Source: Pseudomonadales bacterium (GTDB lineage: Bacteria; Pseudomonadota; Gammaproteobacteria; Pseudomonadales; DC-out160). Taken from it: a stretch of DNA of 54,717 nt. Location: the NCBI GenBank assembly GCA_019090455.1, contig JAHRWA010000069.1:1-54717 (forward strand), given 5' to 3'. The translations under genes and the position numbers were made by a program. The notes under the pieces were generated by a model, which worked only from the letters and a program-made list of their open reading frames with translations, did no database searches and was not told where the DNA came from. Shown piece after piece: positions 35,496 to 44,684 of the stretch (position 1 is the stretch's first letter; each line of letters starts with the position of its first letter).

Positions 35496-36287
35496 ATGAG
35501 TAAATTGTCAAAGAACAGAATATTGATGGCAGCAGTTGCCATAGGTATGACCGCTAGTCTGGCGGGGTGTAATGCTGAATCTAAAGACAGTGGCGCATCC
35601 AGTGATAAATCTAGCGAATCTGCTGCGTTGACCGATGTAAAAGCCAATAATAGCAGTGCTGACAAATTCAAGAGCGATGATGATCGTGCCAGCTATGCTA
35701 TCGGTTTCAGTGGTGGTAGTACTATGAAACGAGATCTAACTGAGCTTGAATTGGCTACCTTTATACGAGGATTTAGTGATGGGTTTAAGGGCGAAAAGCC
35801 TGAGATAACTCAGGAAGAGATGAGTGCTGCAATTAACGTTCTAAAAACCCGAAAAATGGCTGAAATGAAGGAAAAATCAGAATCGGCAATGACGGAAAAC
35901 AAAGCGGCTGGCGAAAAGCTATTAGCAACAAATAAAGCCCGCGAAGGCGTCACTACCACAGAAAGTGGTCTGCAGTATGAAGTGATATCAGCGGGAGATG
36001 GGGCTTCTCCTTCTAAAGAGGATACCGTTTCAGTTCATTACCACGGCACATTAGCAGATGGAACTGTATTCGACAGTTCAGTAGACCGTGGTAAACCCAC
36101 TTCTTTTGGTGTGGGACAAGTCATAAAAGGCTGGACCGAAGCGCTGTTACTGATGAAAACTGGAGATAAATGGAAGCTTACCATTCCTTCAGACTTAGCA
36201 TATGGAGCACGTGGTGCCGGCGCTAAGATAGGACCAAACTCAACGTTGGTCTTCGAAGTGGAATTACTAGAGATTGTGAAAAAGTAA
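35496..36287 (+). CDS. FKBP-type peptidyl-prolyl isomerase lipoprotein (FkpA/Mip-like)
   Basis: This 263-residue protein has a lipobox SLAGC near residue 24, a helical FKBP_N dimerisation domain (about 60-150, with DDRASYAIGFSGG and ATFIRGFSDGF) and a C-terminal FKBP domain (about 160-262) with VSVHYHGTLADGTVFDSS, GWTEALLLMKTGDKW and IPSDLAYGARGAG. It catalyses proline isomerisation and aids folding of envelope proteins in the periplasm. GAGGAG supports the start. It is divergent from the cus operon and ends in a hairpin; no functional link to copper is needed. Confidence 0.93.
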   Translation: MSKLSKNRILMAAVAIGMTASLAGCNAESKDSGASSDKSSESAALTDVKANNSSADKFKSDDDRASYAIGFSGGSTMKRDLTELELATFIRGFSDGFKGEKPEITQEEMSAAINVLKTRKMAEMKEKSESAMTENKAAGEKLLATNKAREGVTTTESGLQYEVISAGDGASPSKEDTVSVHYHGTLADGTVFDSSVDRGKPTSFGVGQVIKGWTEALLLMKTGDKWKLTIPSDLAYGARGAGAKIGPNSTLVFEVELLEIVKK

Positions 36288-36669
36288 GAAAGGTATCTCA
36301 TTGATACCCTATAAAATAAGGGCACTCTGGACAACGAAACCTAAAGAGTGCCCTGAATAAATTCGTACCATAACCTCACCCGAATGGCTCCGACAGATCC
36401 GAATAAGCTTCCAGCAAGAAATTGAGTATTAGTCTAGTCAGCCCATTTATCCTCTTCTCTTTATGCTCAACATGTAATCATTGAAACTCTTCTCTCGATT
36501 CCGCACACACCGGAAATCAATTCTATTATTTATCTTTTAGCTTAGATGGAAATTGATTTACAATTCTCGTTAAGCCGAAATCAGAATAAGAACATTAAAC
36601 CAAAAAACACAAGCAACGTCGGAATGTCAAAGCTCACGACATTTTATAGATTATAAAAAAGGAATCGAC
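36288..36669. other. Intergenic region with hairpins
   Basis: This 382-bp stretch begins with the hairpin at 36319-36354 and has no convincing gene. Inverted copies AAATCAATT (36514-36522) and AATTGATTT (36551-36559) lie about 110-160 bp before the LPP20-like gene, in AT-rich DNA that probably holds its promoter. Confidence 0.5.
36319..36354 (+). terminator. Hairpin after the FKBP gene
   Basis: AGGGCACTCT (36319-36328) and AGAGTGCCCT (36345-36354) form a perfect 10-bp stem with a 16-base loop. A smaller GGTATC/GATACC hairpin precedes it. No T-run follows, so the termination mode is uncertain. Confidence 0.6.
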
Positions 36670-37668
36670 ATGAAGAATTCCCTCCGTACCCAAATCATTT
36701 TCACTACAGTTTTGACACTAATGTTGGGGTGTACTGGACCTGACATTAACGCAATGCCACTTTGGGTAAGCACACCCTCAAGTGATAGTGCCCACTACCT
36801 CTACGGTGTTGGCTCAGGGCCTGATTATAACAGTGCCCGCGATCAGGCTCTCTCCGATCTAGCCTCTAGGTTCAACAGTAATGTATCAGCAGTCACCAAG
36901 ACTCATGATAAGCAAGTGAATGGGAAAGTAGACAGCAGCTACGAGAATAAGGTGATAGTCCGCGTTGATAGCACGAAGCTGACTCATTATACGGTCACTC
37001 GTAGTGAACAAGTCGGGATGCTAGTTTGGTCGGAAATTGCATTAGATAGAATGGCATTCAGCAACGATTTAAAAGAAAAATGGCACTATGAAGATAAGAT
37101 GTTGAAGGATGCTGTCGCCCGGCTGGAAGCGCTACCGCTAATTCAACAGATCACTGGTCTGAAAGACGCACACACACACATGGAAAAAAGCCAAGGCATT
37201 ATGGCTCAATTATCGGTAGCGTCTAGGAGTTGGGAATCGAAAGCAATACTTGATCGCTACGCTCGCTATCAAACTGAATTCAAAAAAATAATCGACAAGG
37301 CTGAAATCACGATTATTAGCGATAAAAAAGGCGACTTTGCGGCTACTTTACTACAAGGTAATCTTTCTAAATTTGGTATTCGCTCTCAGGTCTACGCGAA
37401 ACTGAAGCCTCAGGAATTAGCGGGGGACCAAATCCATATCATCACAACCTCAACGACGAAATCGGATGGTGATGCGACCAAAGTTAAACTAGAGGTCAGG
37501 TTTGAAAGTCGTGACAATAAAGGCAAGGTAGTCGGACAATCGCGGTACTTTTTGAACGGCCGCTCCTATGACGGTGAACAAGCCGCCTACCAACAAGCAA
37601 GCGCCAAACTTAAACTGAAATTCAAGAGAATGACGCTGACTAAGGTGCTAGGGTTAGAAAAACTCTAA
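36670..37668 (+). CDS. LPP20-like lipoprotein
   Basis: This 332-residue protein has a lipobox MLGC near residue 21, followed by PLWVSTPSSDSAHYLYGVGSG and ARDQALSDLASRFNSNVSA, the pattern of LPP20-family lipoproteins (P-x-W, then a Y-G-V-G segment and a helix of repeated alanines). The second half (about 200-330) repeats an alpha-beta layout with GDQIHIITTS. It is likely an outer-membrane lipoprotein; LPP20 itself has no assigned biochemical role. AAGGAA precedes the ATG. It faces a set of leftward lipoprotein genes. Confidence 0.85.
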   Translation: MKNSLRTQIIFTTVLTLMLGCTGPDINAMPLWVSTPSSDSAHYLYGVGSGPDYNSARDQALSDLASRFNSNVSAVTKTHDKQVNGKVDSSYENKVIVRVDSTKLTHYTVTRSEQVGMLVWSEIALDRMAFSNDLKEKWHYEDKMLKDAVARLEALPLIQQITGLKDAHTHMEKSQGIMAQLSVASRSWESKAILDRYARYQTEFKKIIDKAEITIISDKKGDFAATLLQGNLSKFGIRSQVYAKLKPQELAGDQIHIITTSTTKSDGDATKVKLEVRFESRDNKGKVVGQSRYFLNGRSYDGEQAAYQQASAKLKLKFKRMTLTKVLGLEKL

Positions 37669-37687
37669 AAAAGAATTATTTAAATAA

Positions 37688-38359
37688 TTAAAGTTGATCA
37701 AGATAGTCTGTCGCTTTTTTAGGGACAGGGATTTTTTGTTTGTTAGCAAAACTCAGCATCTTAGAGGAAGTACTGTAGAGACTACCAAAATACCCAGGAA
37801 GTTCTTTTCCGATATAGATCGCCATTTTAATGGTTTTATAATCCTTCATAAATTTAAGTAATTTATTACCTTTACCTTGGTTCTTGGTAAAGTTTTCATA
37901 GTCCTTTTTTAGTCCTGCCATTTTATAAATACCGAATGCGAAAGGGATAATGGCATCGACGTAGTGTTCTCTACCTTCCTTGTCCAGACTCTTCGTTTCA
38001 TCCATTTTTTTGGCTAACAGTTCGTCATTTCGTTTAGAGCGTTTCATGATGCTCTTCATTTGGTTTTTGTCTATACCACCCGTAGTCAAAGCCGCGTAAT
38101 CGGTCGCCGACTGTGCGGCTTCTTCTTTAAGCCCAAAGGCTAAGTTCAAGCGAGATTGAGCGAGTAATAAACTCGCGCATGACTCATTAAAATTGCTGAT
38201 CAGATCTGCAGGTTTGGGGCCAGCAGAACGGCTCGATCTCTCCTTGCCCAAGAGGCGGTCACTGAAAGGAGAAGCCTCTGCATTGAGTGGTAGTGTTGAT
38301 GTCCCTAAAAAGACACCAACACAAAGGCTGAGTGACAATAGTTTTATGGAATACTGCAT
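37688..38359 (-). CDS. Secreted protein of unknown function
   Basis: This 223-residue protein has a signal peptide (hydrophobic residues 6-27, ending LNAEA) and a mostly helical, lysine-rich mature part, with SCASLLLAQSRLNLAFGL and YVDAIIPFAFGIYKMAGL. Two cysteines at most remain. AAGGA precedes the ATG. It is the last gene of a leftward group of envelope-protein genes and is probably periplasmic. I do not recognise a family. Confidence 0.75.
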   Translation of the reverse strand: MQYSIKLLSLSLCVGVFLGTSTLPLNAEASPFSDRLLGKERSSRSAGPKPADLISNFNESCASLLLAQSRLNLAFGLKEEAAQSATDYAALTTGGIDKNQMKSIMKRSKRNDELLAKKMDETKSLDKEGREHYVDAIIPFAFGIYKMAGLKKDYENFTKNQGKGNKLLKFMKDYKTIKMAIYIGKELPGYFGSLYSTSSKMLSFANKQKIPVPKKATDYLDQL

Positions 38360-38417
38360 AGGTTATCCTTGTTATGAGAGCAAAATAAGGTTCGTTACTT
38401 TCTGATTTCCTAAGTGA

Positions 38418-39419
38418 CTAATTTATTTTTTTATTTCTAAATTGATCCACTAAATCTTTGGCAGCTCGTTGGGCGGCTAACTTTAAAGCGTTATTTCGAG
38501 CGACACTTTGAGTGGGTCCAGTACCAGAATATTGTACCGGGCCAATCGCGGCAATGGTCCTAGGAAAACGTTTTTTAAGACTCAACACTTTTCCAGTCAC
38601 GGTAACATGCACCTGCTGTAGGCCGGTAGATTGATTGATAATTCCCGTACCGATGTCGAGTGTACCCAAGCCAAAATAGAAAACTTCGAGTTCTCGGGCA
38701 CCGATCACTGCATTGCGTATCGTGGTGGGAGAGACATCATTACCTCGACTAAAATCTTCTTTAATCATACCGACATCCACCAAACCTTCCGAATCTTCTT
38801 CAAGGTAAGCGGCATCAATGACTTCATAGCAGTTCTCCGAAAAGATGTTGCTCATTGCCACATTAACTTCTGTGCTGGTGGAAACACGATAATCTGTTTG
38901 ATCCGCTAGTCTTACATTGTCAGTGCTATTGGCATCAGTAGTCACTTTAGATTGTTGGCGTGCGACAAAAACGAAAGTCATGTTAGGCGCCTCTCCAATG
39001 CATTCCGATGCCCCTAACCAATTGTCTAAGGTGTTTTTATTAATCTTGATTCTGACGACTACTTTGTAGCTTTTCTTACCCTTGTCCTTATCTTCTCCAA
39101 TTTGAATAGTATTTAATATGAGTGCATCGAGCTGCTCTTCTATCCCCTCTTTTTTAGCATTAAATAGGGACATGCCAGAATTGCCCCGAGTTTTGTCAAT
39201 ATAGGCGCTAAGTGCGTTTATTTGGGCCTTTTTGTAGGCAACTCTCTTATCGTTCTTGGATGGCCCTAAAAAGGATTTATACTGTATTTCTCCTGATCCT
39301 TTGATCTGAGTAGCACCACCATCTCCCGCATAGGGAGCAGGCGAAACCGAAGCGCAACCAATCGCCAAACAGCAACTCAATATAAATGATAAAGAAAAAA
39401 AACGGTTTTGATTGAACAT
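38418..39419 (-). CDS. Lipoprotein of unknown function
   Basis: This 333-residue protein has a lipobox AIGC near residue 22. Its first half has an alpha-beta pattern (GSGEIQYKSF, YKKAQINALSAYIDKTRG) like the N-terminal domain of FlgT/LPP20 proteins. The C-terminal end repeats a similar phrase, GTGPTQSVARNNALKLAAQRAAKDL. The middle is charged and rich in serine and threonine. GAGAGG precedes the start. It lies between two other lipoprotein or secreted genes with short gaps, so it is likely in one operon with them. Confidence 0.78.
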   Translation of the reverse strand: MFNQNRFFSLSFILSCCLAIGCASVSPAPYAGDGGATQIKGSGEIQYKSFLGPSKNDKRVAYKKAQINALSAYIDKTRGNSGMSLFNAKKEGIEEQLDALILNTIQIGEDKDKGKKSYKVVVRIKINKNTLDNWLGASECIGEAPNMTFVFVARQQSKVTTDANSTDNVRLADQTDYRVSTSTEVNVAMSNIFSENCYEVIDAAYLEEDSEGLVDVGMIKEDFSRGNDVSPTTIRNAVIGARELEVFYFGLGTLDIGTGIINQSTGLQQVHVTVTGKVLSLKKRFPRTIAAIGPVQYSGTGPTQSVARNNALKLAAQRAAKDLVDQFRNKKIN

Positions 39420-39459
39420 TAAATTTACCTCTCTTGAAACAGGAAATCAGATCTGATTC

Positions 39460-40719
39460 TTATTTACAGCTTTCAATAAGTTGATCGAACGCTCTCATTT
39501 CAGCCTTTAAATTTGTATTTCTACTATGCCCTTTTGCCCAAGCTCTACCGGGATGATCTAGTTGAGTGGTGAATTCATCCATTAACACTATCATGGAGGC
39601 ATGAAATGCGGCCCAATCATCTACGATCTTTTGGCTCGCTGGCACGGTCTTAAAGACACCTTTTTTTATTCTGCTATCCATATAGACCTTACCTAGATCA
39701 GGTTGGTGCACCTTAATGTTTAAGTTGGTGCCGTAAAGCCATTTACTACCAAGAGACGTGGTTGCAACATTGATTTTTTTAAACTCATTGAGTCGTAACT
39801 CAATATGGAAGTCAGCGTCTGGAATCTCTAGATCGTATACCTCGCCATTAACGAAGCTTGCCGCCATTTTATTACCAATGGCATACCCTTTGGTATAGGG
39901 TAAAACAGGTATCTGCTGGTTTGAAGCCAGATGTTGACTAAAAGTATTGGCGACTAGTGTCTCTAACAAGCGTCGGGATTGTCTTAATTTTGAGGGCAAA
40001 ACACGATTATTCTTCTCATCAACAGTGATTTCGGTAACCTGGAGTAAACGACCCGGATCAGGATTCACCCTCATTTCCAACAAACGATTGGCCAGTTCCT
40101 CGTATAGCCCCACGCCGTCGCTAGTCTCAAAGGTGTCGTTAAATATCTGCCTTACCATACGTTGCTTAATTTCTTGATTGGGTTTACGTTGCATCAATTC
40201 AACGTATTCAAAAATAATGGGATAGGACCCCACTACGGACAGCGTATCGTAACTAAAAAAAAGCGCTTGAAAGGATAGCGATACCAACAGTTTGTACTGT
40301 GCACCGATTTTTTCCACACTGATGGTTTCGTTATCAAGCACCATCGCCGTTGTTAAATATTCTCCGTCGTCCATGTTAGCGAGTCTTTTAGTATGAAGCT
40401 TGAAATGCCGAGGCTTTAATTCTTTGACGTATTGACGCAAATGGTGATCGATTGTGGGTGTTCCGTCGGAGGCTAGGGTATTGGCTTTAGAGGTGAACGG
40501 GAAATTCAGCTTAATGTCTTTAAAATCCCCCTGGTAGGCAAATCCGGCATAGAAAACGTCTACTTCTGAAGCCGGATGTTTAATGATTTCCATCTTGGGT
40601 GACATCGAATTTGTGGTTGCACAGGCTACACAAAAATGAATAAGAAAAAGTATGAGGGTAAACCTGAGAATTCCTATGCGCAGTAACAATTCATCTTTTA
40701 ACAATTCACCTTGAAACAT
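39460..40719 (-). CDS. Large lipoprotein of unknown function
   Basis: About 419 residues from the ATG at 40719, chosen because AAGGA stands seven bases ahead; an ATG at 40764 lacks a ribosome site. A signal peptide (about 14-31) ends in a cysteine (FCVAC). The mature part has no family I know; it has AYKLL-type mixed strands and helices, a DADFHIELRLNEFKK segment and a helical C-terminus ending ESCK. It lies 40 bp upstream of the next lipoprotein gene and is probably the first gene of a three-gene leftward unit. Confidence 0.75.
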   Translation of the reverse strand: MFQGELLKDELLLRIGILRFTLILFLIHFCVACATTNSMSPKMEIIKHPASEVDVFYAGFAYQGDFKDIKLNFPFTSKANTLASDGTPTIDHHLRQYVKELKPRHFKLHTKRLANMDDGEYLTTAMVLDNETISVEKIGAQYKLLVSLSFQALFFSYDTLSVVGSYPIIFEYVELMQRKPNQEIKQRMVRQIFNDTFETSDGVGLYEELANRLLEMRVNPDPGRLLQVTEITVDEKNNRVLPSKLRQSRRLLETLVANTFSQHLASNQQIPVLPYTKGYAIGNKMAASFVNGEVYDLEIPDADFHIELRLNEFKKINVATTSLGSKWLYGTNLNIKVHQPDLGKVYMDSRIKKGVFKTVPASQKIVDDWAAFHASMIVLMDEFTTQLDHPGRAWAKGHSRNTNLKAEMRAFDQLIESCK

Positions 40720-40919
40720 TGGCAGTCCTTGTAGATATGTCCTTGCGGAAAAAAATAAGTGCAACGGAAACGAGGCAAGAATAATACAGGTTTTGGTTTT
40801 CTTAAATCAACTGAAACAGTGCAGAATACTTCCAAACAGGACTTCCTAACTCAGTCGGTAACCTTATCGAATCGATAGGAGGGAATAAAAAAAGACGAAA
40901 GAGGGTAAAAAGCGGAAGC

Positions 40920-40950
40920 CCTACACACCCAGATTATCTGTGTGCGTAGG
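40920..40950 (-). terminator. Terminator of the calcium-repeat lipoprotein gene
   Basis: CCTAC with ACAC (40920-40928) pairs with GTGT and GTAGG (about 40940-40950) with a two-base bulge. On the minus strand the hairpin is followed by GCTTCCGCTTTTT, and on the plus strand by ATTTTTT, so it can act both ways. Confidence 0.55.
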
Positions 40951-40969
40951 ATTTTTTACGATAAGAAAC

Positions 40970-42100
40970 TTACAGAGTGGTAGGATCAATTAACTCGTGA
41001 GTATCTTTGTCAAATATTTGCCAATCTGCTTTACCAGAGTTGGTGCTACAGTCAAAGCCGTGTAAACCATGATCATCATCATTTCTCAGGCAATTACCAT
41101 TGGCAACTGTTGAGATCTGATACTCTGTTGCAATATTAACTGATTCAGTAAACTCCCAAATTCTGAAGTTCGTGCCATCACAAGCCGCAGCATAAATCTC
41201 ATCGCCGGAGCCATTTGTATTATTAGAATCGTATGCCACGCATTCATCAGTTGCGAATGAACGAATCTGATAGGTGCCCGTTTCTTCAATTTCCTCAATG
41301 GTAAATAAGCGCTCACCAGCAGGATCTGCTGTTAGCAGGTCATTACTCAAACATTCAGATGCAGCAGCATTTCCCGTAGAGGCTGCGAATATGCAATCGG
41401 TGGTGCGTGAATTATAAAAGTAGTAACCATTCCCACCTTCTTCACAAGCATTTCCAATATTGTCATCGTCATAATCTTCTTGGAGAGAATTTGCGACTTC
41501 TATGCAGTTGTCTCCAATATCCAGTACGGTATCCGCATCAGTATCATCACAGGCATCCCCTACCGAATCTTCTTCTTCATTCCAGTTGTCCTGATCGAAG
41601 TTGGGAGTACTAGGACAGTTGTCATAAATATCGGCAATACCATCACCATCACCATCGGTATCATCGCCGCAGTCCAAATAGAAATTGGCCGCTCGGTACT
41701 CGACAGTGGCAGGTGTCGCGTTTCCATCTTCGTCCGGCTCACCGGGCCACTCAAATCCAACCACGACTCTTCGCAATGACGCATTTCCGGCTTCGTAAAG
41801 ATTACACTTGATGTCGATGGGGGCGGTATAAAGTGCTGAGCGACCTATTCCATCACAAGCACCTTCCTCAAATGCGGGCAAAGAACTATCTAAAGTGAAA
41901 CAGCTGGTTTCTGGTAATGCCGACAAAGTGATGGTACCCAAAGTATCACCAAAATTTGTTTCCGCTATGGGGTCAAGAAAAATCTCTTCCTCAGTGGGGG
42001 GGGGAAGCCAACCACAAGCTGAGGATAGAACAGCAATAGCTACCAATGTCAGCATCCGAAGATTGCCGAATTTACCGGGGTTTATCGGGAGTGTCTGCAT
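40970..42100 (-). CDS. Lipoprotein with thrombospondin type 3 calcium repeats and a lectin-like tail
   Basis: This 376-residue protein has a lipobox SSAC near residue 29, an N-terminal beta region, then Asp-rich thrombospondin type 3 repeats (about 155-235; DTDGDGDGIADIYDNCP, DTDADTVLDIGDNC) that bind calcium. The C-terminal 140 residues (about 238-376) show a ricin-B-like pattern with paired cysteines (TTDCIFAAST, DECVAYDS, NGNCLRNDDDHGL, ending DWQIFD). It is probably displayed at the cell surface and may bind sugars. An alternative ATG lies at 42055. The role is unknown. Confidence 0.82.
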   Translation of the reverse strand: MQTLPINPGKFGNLRMLTLVAIAVLSSACGWLPPPTEEEIFLDPIAETNFGDTLGTITLSALPETSCFTLDSSLPAFEEGACDGIGRSALYTAPIDIKCNLYEAGNASLRRVVVGFEWPGEPDEDGNATPATVEYRAANFYLDCGDDTDGDGDGIADIYDNCPSTPNFDQDNWNEEEDSVGDACDDTDADTVLDIGDNCIEVANSLQEDYDDDNIGNACEEGGNGYYFYNSRTTDCIFAASTGNAAASECLSNDLLTADPAGERLFTIEEIEETGTYQIRSFATDECVAYDSNNTNGSGDEIYAAACDGTNFRIWEFTESVNIATEYQISTVANGNCLRNDDDHGLHGFDCSTNSGKADWQIFDKDTHELIDPTTL

Positions 42101-42481
42101 GATTGAGTCTCTTCTGTTGGGAGTATGATTATTGTTTTTATAGATCGCTTAGCGCGTCTTTTATGACTAGAGCTTAACTGAGAGTTCTAGATTTTTACAT
42201 GCATGTCGAAATGCATATGGCTGGGTATTCTAGATGGCTTTTAGCCAGCCCACAAGACGAGAGCGAAGTGAAAGCACAACAATTTAAAGTCATTGAATCA
42301 GAACAGGAGGAAACCTAAATACAGTAGTCCCGCCTGTCTTTTTATATTGTTTTTATATTTGGCAGGTTTCCAAGTTGATTAATAAGTCAGAGCCCATTTC
42401 AATATGAAACTTTTTACTTGAATGCGTTGGATTTGAATGAATAGAGGCTTAAATCTTACGAAGAGCCTTTTAAAATAATTA
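42101..42481. other. Intergenic region, no clear gene
   Basis: This 381-bp stretch lies upstream of the calcium-repeat gene and downstream of the small lipoprotein gene, both leftward. A short rightward frame (about 42178-42318) ends FKVIESEQEET, but it has no ribosome site or known relative. Two copies of TTTTTATATT occur near 42340. Otherwise nothing stands out. Confidence 0.4.
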
Positions 42482-43057
42482 TTATTTAAGATGGTTAATT
42501 GGGAATGAGATAATAGGAGTCGCAATTTTATCCGTTTTGGTAGTCGCATTAAAAAGGGTACTTTTTGTCACTTCACCGGTGGCATTATCAGTGATATAAA
42601 AATACATCTCAGAAATACCATGGTACATGTCGATCGCAATCAAGGGGATTTCAGCACGGGCATTATCTGCAGGCATAAAAAATAGGGGTAAAGAAAATCC
42701 AGCCGTATCTCTATCTGTTCCGATAGAGGTGAAAAATACCTTCATTTCAAAATCGACATTATTAACGTCATCTACCACTGTTGCATTTACTCGTTCTGCC
42801 AACTCCATCGAAAGTCGTTCGTGAGCGTATCTCGACAGCGGAGTATCTTTAATGAAAAAAGATTTCAGCAAAACTGATTTGTTTTTTAAAACCACTAGTG
42901 CCGAATCAGGCAGATCTCCGATCAAGGTATTTAAACTATGCGAAACTAGTCGTTGCTCAGTGGATCCAAAATACTGATCTGCAACATGACGAGTAGAACA
43001 GCCGGATAGCAGTACGGCAGATAATAAAAATGGAAGTAGAATCGCGGCAGTTCTCAT
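42482..43057 (-). CDS. Small lipoprotein of unknown function
   Basis: About 191 residues from the ATG at 43057, which gives a canonical lipoprotein signal MRTAAILLPFLLSAVLLSGC. Longer readings from 43087 and 43225 exist, and the longest has a better ribosome site (AAAAAGGG), but the signal peptide would then be internal. The mature part has VDFEMKVFFTSIGTDRD and IALDMYHG-like strands (read as IAIDMYHGISEMYFYITD) and resembles small outer-membrane assembly lipoproteins in layout only. No family is recognised. Confidence 0.72.
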   Translation of the reverse strand: MRTAAILLPFLLSAVLLSGCSTRHVADQYFGSTEQRLVSHSLNTLIGDLPDSALVVLKNKSVLLKSFFIKDTPLSRYAHERLSMELAERVNATVVDDVNNVDFEMKVFFTSIGTDRDTAGFSLPLFFMPADNARAEIPLIAIDMYHGISEMYFYITDNATGEVTKSTLFNATTKTDKIATPIISFPINHLK

Positions 43058-43383
43058 AAGTGAATTCTCATAGGTAGTAGTGCTCATAGGAAGCAGCTCG
43101 GTTTCATTGGATAAGAGGTAGAGCGCGTAATGTCTAGAATTTAAGACGCAGTGATAGTCGCAGTCTTGTATCAGGATGTCGAGTATTATCCAGAAACTCA
43201 GAGGTATTCCTGAGGTCAATTCCATTTTACCCTTTTTGATTCTTTTCTTCGTATCGCTTTAATAGCTTGGCATAGGCTATGTGGCCCAGCACATTTTTTT
43301 TAGCTATTTGGCGAATACTATCAACCCTCCTATGACGAAACTTTAGCGTTATTCAAATTTAGCACTTACGAGGAGATTGAATT
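43058..43383. other. Intergenic region before the chitinase relic
   Basis: This 326-bp region contains upstream starts of the small lipoprotein gene on the minus strand and the leader of the chitinase relic on the plus strand. A CGAGGAG stretch just before 43384 fits a ribosome site for the relic. No other gene or repeat was recognised. Confidence 0.4.
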
Positions 43384-44047
43384 ATGGCTAAGCAGATACA
43401 GAGTACATTAACGGCACTGTCGGTGAGCTTATTATAGACGGCCTGCGAAGGAGGCAGCGCACTCCCTATTGATGTCACCCCGCGAGAGGAAACGGAGGCT
43501 TTAAGTTCGCCGCTAGTAGATCCGATTTATTCAGAATCAGAAGAGAACCGAGCCAGCGATTTTGGTCGAGGAGCCGAACAGTTAAGCTACAGCTATAACT
43601 ACCGGACCTTTCTCCGAAGCGATGTTCGGTGACGTCCCTGTCCTACTCGATCAACCAAATCTCGTTGCTGATACCTGGCTTAACCTCGCATCCGCTGTCT
43701 TTTTCTTTGATAATCCCCAATCTCCTAAACCGAGCATGTTGCATGTGATCGATGGCACCTGGCAACCCAATGAGGCTGACACTGCTGCAGGGTTATCCCC
43801 TGGGTTTGGCGTCACCACTATAATTATCAATGGCGGTGCCGGTATACAGCAGTTTTCTGCAACGGGAAATGGCGCTTTGAATATCTTTTGGGAGTAAGAT
43901 TGGCCCTATCAATCCAATATGCCTGACGGTAAAAGTTTCGCTTGTAAATTGGTGGGGTATCACCCCCCCTACTCTGCTTTCAAAAAAATGCGATTATACA
44001 AAATGTGTAAACCATCATTTCGACATATCCTTATTGGATGGAGCTAA
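43384..44047 (+). pseudogene. GH19 chitinase lipoprotein, broken
   Basis: The reading begins with a lipoprotein signal whose lipobox is cut by TAG at 43435-43437 (SVSLL, stop, TAC). After [14 protein letters not shown] a single extra C at about 43602 shifts the frame. Removing it gives [19 protein letters not shown] and then [14 protein letters not shown] and [15 protein letters not shown], a clear glycoside hydrolase family 19 chitinase. The sequence after IIINGG is missing a block. A further TAA splits NIFWE from DWPYQSNMPDGKSFACKLVGY. Four separate lesions show the gene is dead. Confidence 0.85.
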
Positions 44048-44060
44048 CTAGGAGGTAAAT

Positions 44061-44631
44061 CAATCTCAGATCGAGGAGAGCACCGATACTGACAATGCTG
44101 CTAACAATACAGATAGAGACAATAGCACCACGAATGACACTTCTTCCAATAACGACAGTTCAGGCAATCAAACTGAACCCAATAGGGATAACCCATCAAA
44201 CGATAAAAGCAATGATACCGTTGCGCCTTATAGTAATGTTGAGTGGGAAACCTTAAGCAACGAGAACTGGTTGACTCGTAAATAAAATTATACCATCCAT
44301 AGAAGGTTGGACTCTGTCCGATCCACTTTATTCAGTTGGCGTCGATACGCAAGCACGTGCAGTCTTTATTGAGTCACCCATTGAAATGCTGAAACAATAC
44401 AGGTTCTTTGATGGACTGGATATCGACTGGGAATTTCCTGGTGGTGGCGGTGCAAATGCAGCGCTAGGATCAGAGCAAGACGGTGAAGGATTTGCCACAT
44501 TGATGATAGACCTGCGAGCCGCTTTAAATGCACTGTCAGCAGAAAATGGTAGATCTTATGAACTGACTGCTGTGGTTAGTGGCGGCGTCGAGAAACTCGC
44601 TAAAGTGGATTGCGAGCAGGCAGCATCTTGA
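44061..44631 (+). pseudogene. GH18 chitinase, broken and truncated
   Basis: An Asn/Asp/Ser/Thr-rich linker in one frame (44061-44283) is followed, after a frame change and a deletion, by KIIPSIEGWTLSDPLYS and the family 18 catalytic motif FFDGLDIDWEFPGGGGAN (the D-x-x-D-x-D-x-E signature is intact). The sequence then stops at VEKLAKVDCEQAAS, about halfway through a GH18 barrel. Linker and GH18 part may have been fused to the GH19 part as one multidomain enzyme. The truncated end lies 18 bp before the promoter of the B12 operon. Confidence 0.85.
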
Positions 44632-44648
44632 GGGTCGGGGGAGAGGGT

Positions 44649-44677
44649 TTGACAAACCTCACCCATATCTATAGAGT
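44649..44677 (+). promoter_or_regulatory. Sigma-70-type promoter of the btu operon
   Basis: TTGACA (44649-44654), a 17-bp spacer and TAGAGT (44672-44677) form a good housekeeping promoter. Transcription would start near 44684, just at the beginning of the cobalamin riboswitch. The -35 hexamer lies in the inverted repeat GGTTTG/CAAACC (44647-44658). Confidence 0.65.
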
Positions 44678-44684
44678 TCCCGGC

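Noticed and set aside
37674..37689. 16-base AT palindrome between convergent genes
   Set aside because: Pure A/T sequence, no G-C stem, too weak to call a terminator.
42178..42318. Short rightward frame ending FKVIESEQEET
   Set aside because: No ribosome site, no known relative and under 50 residues; might be a relic but cannot be supported.
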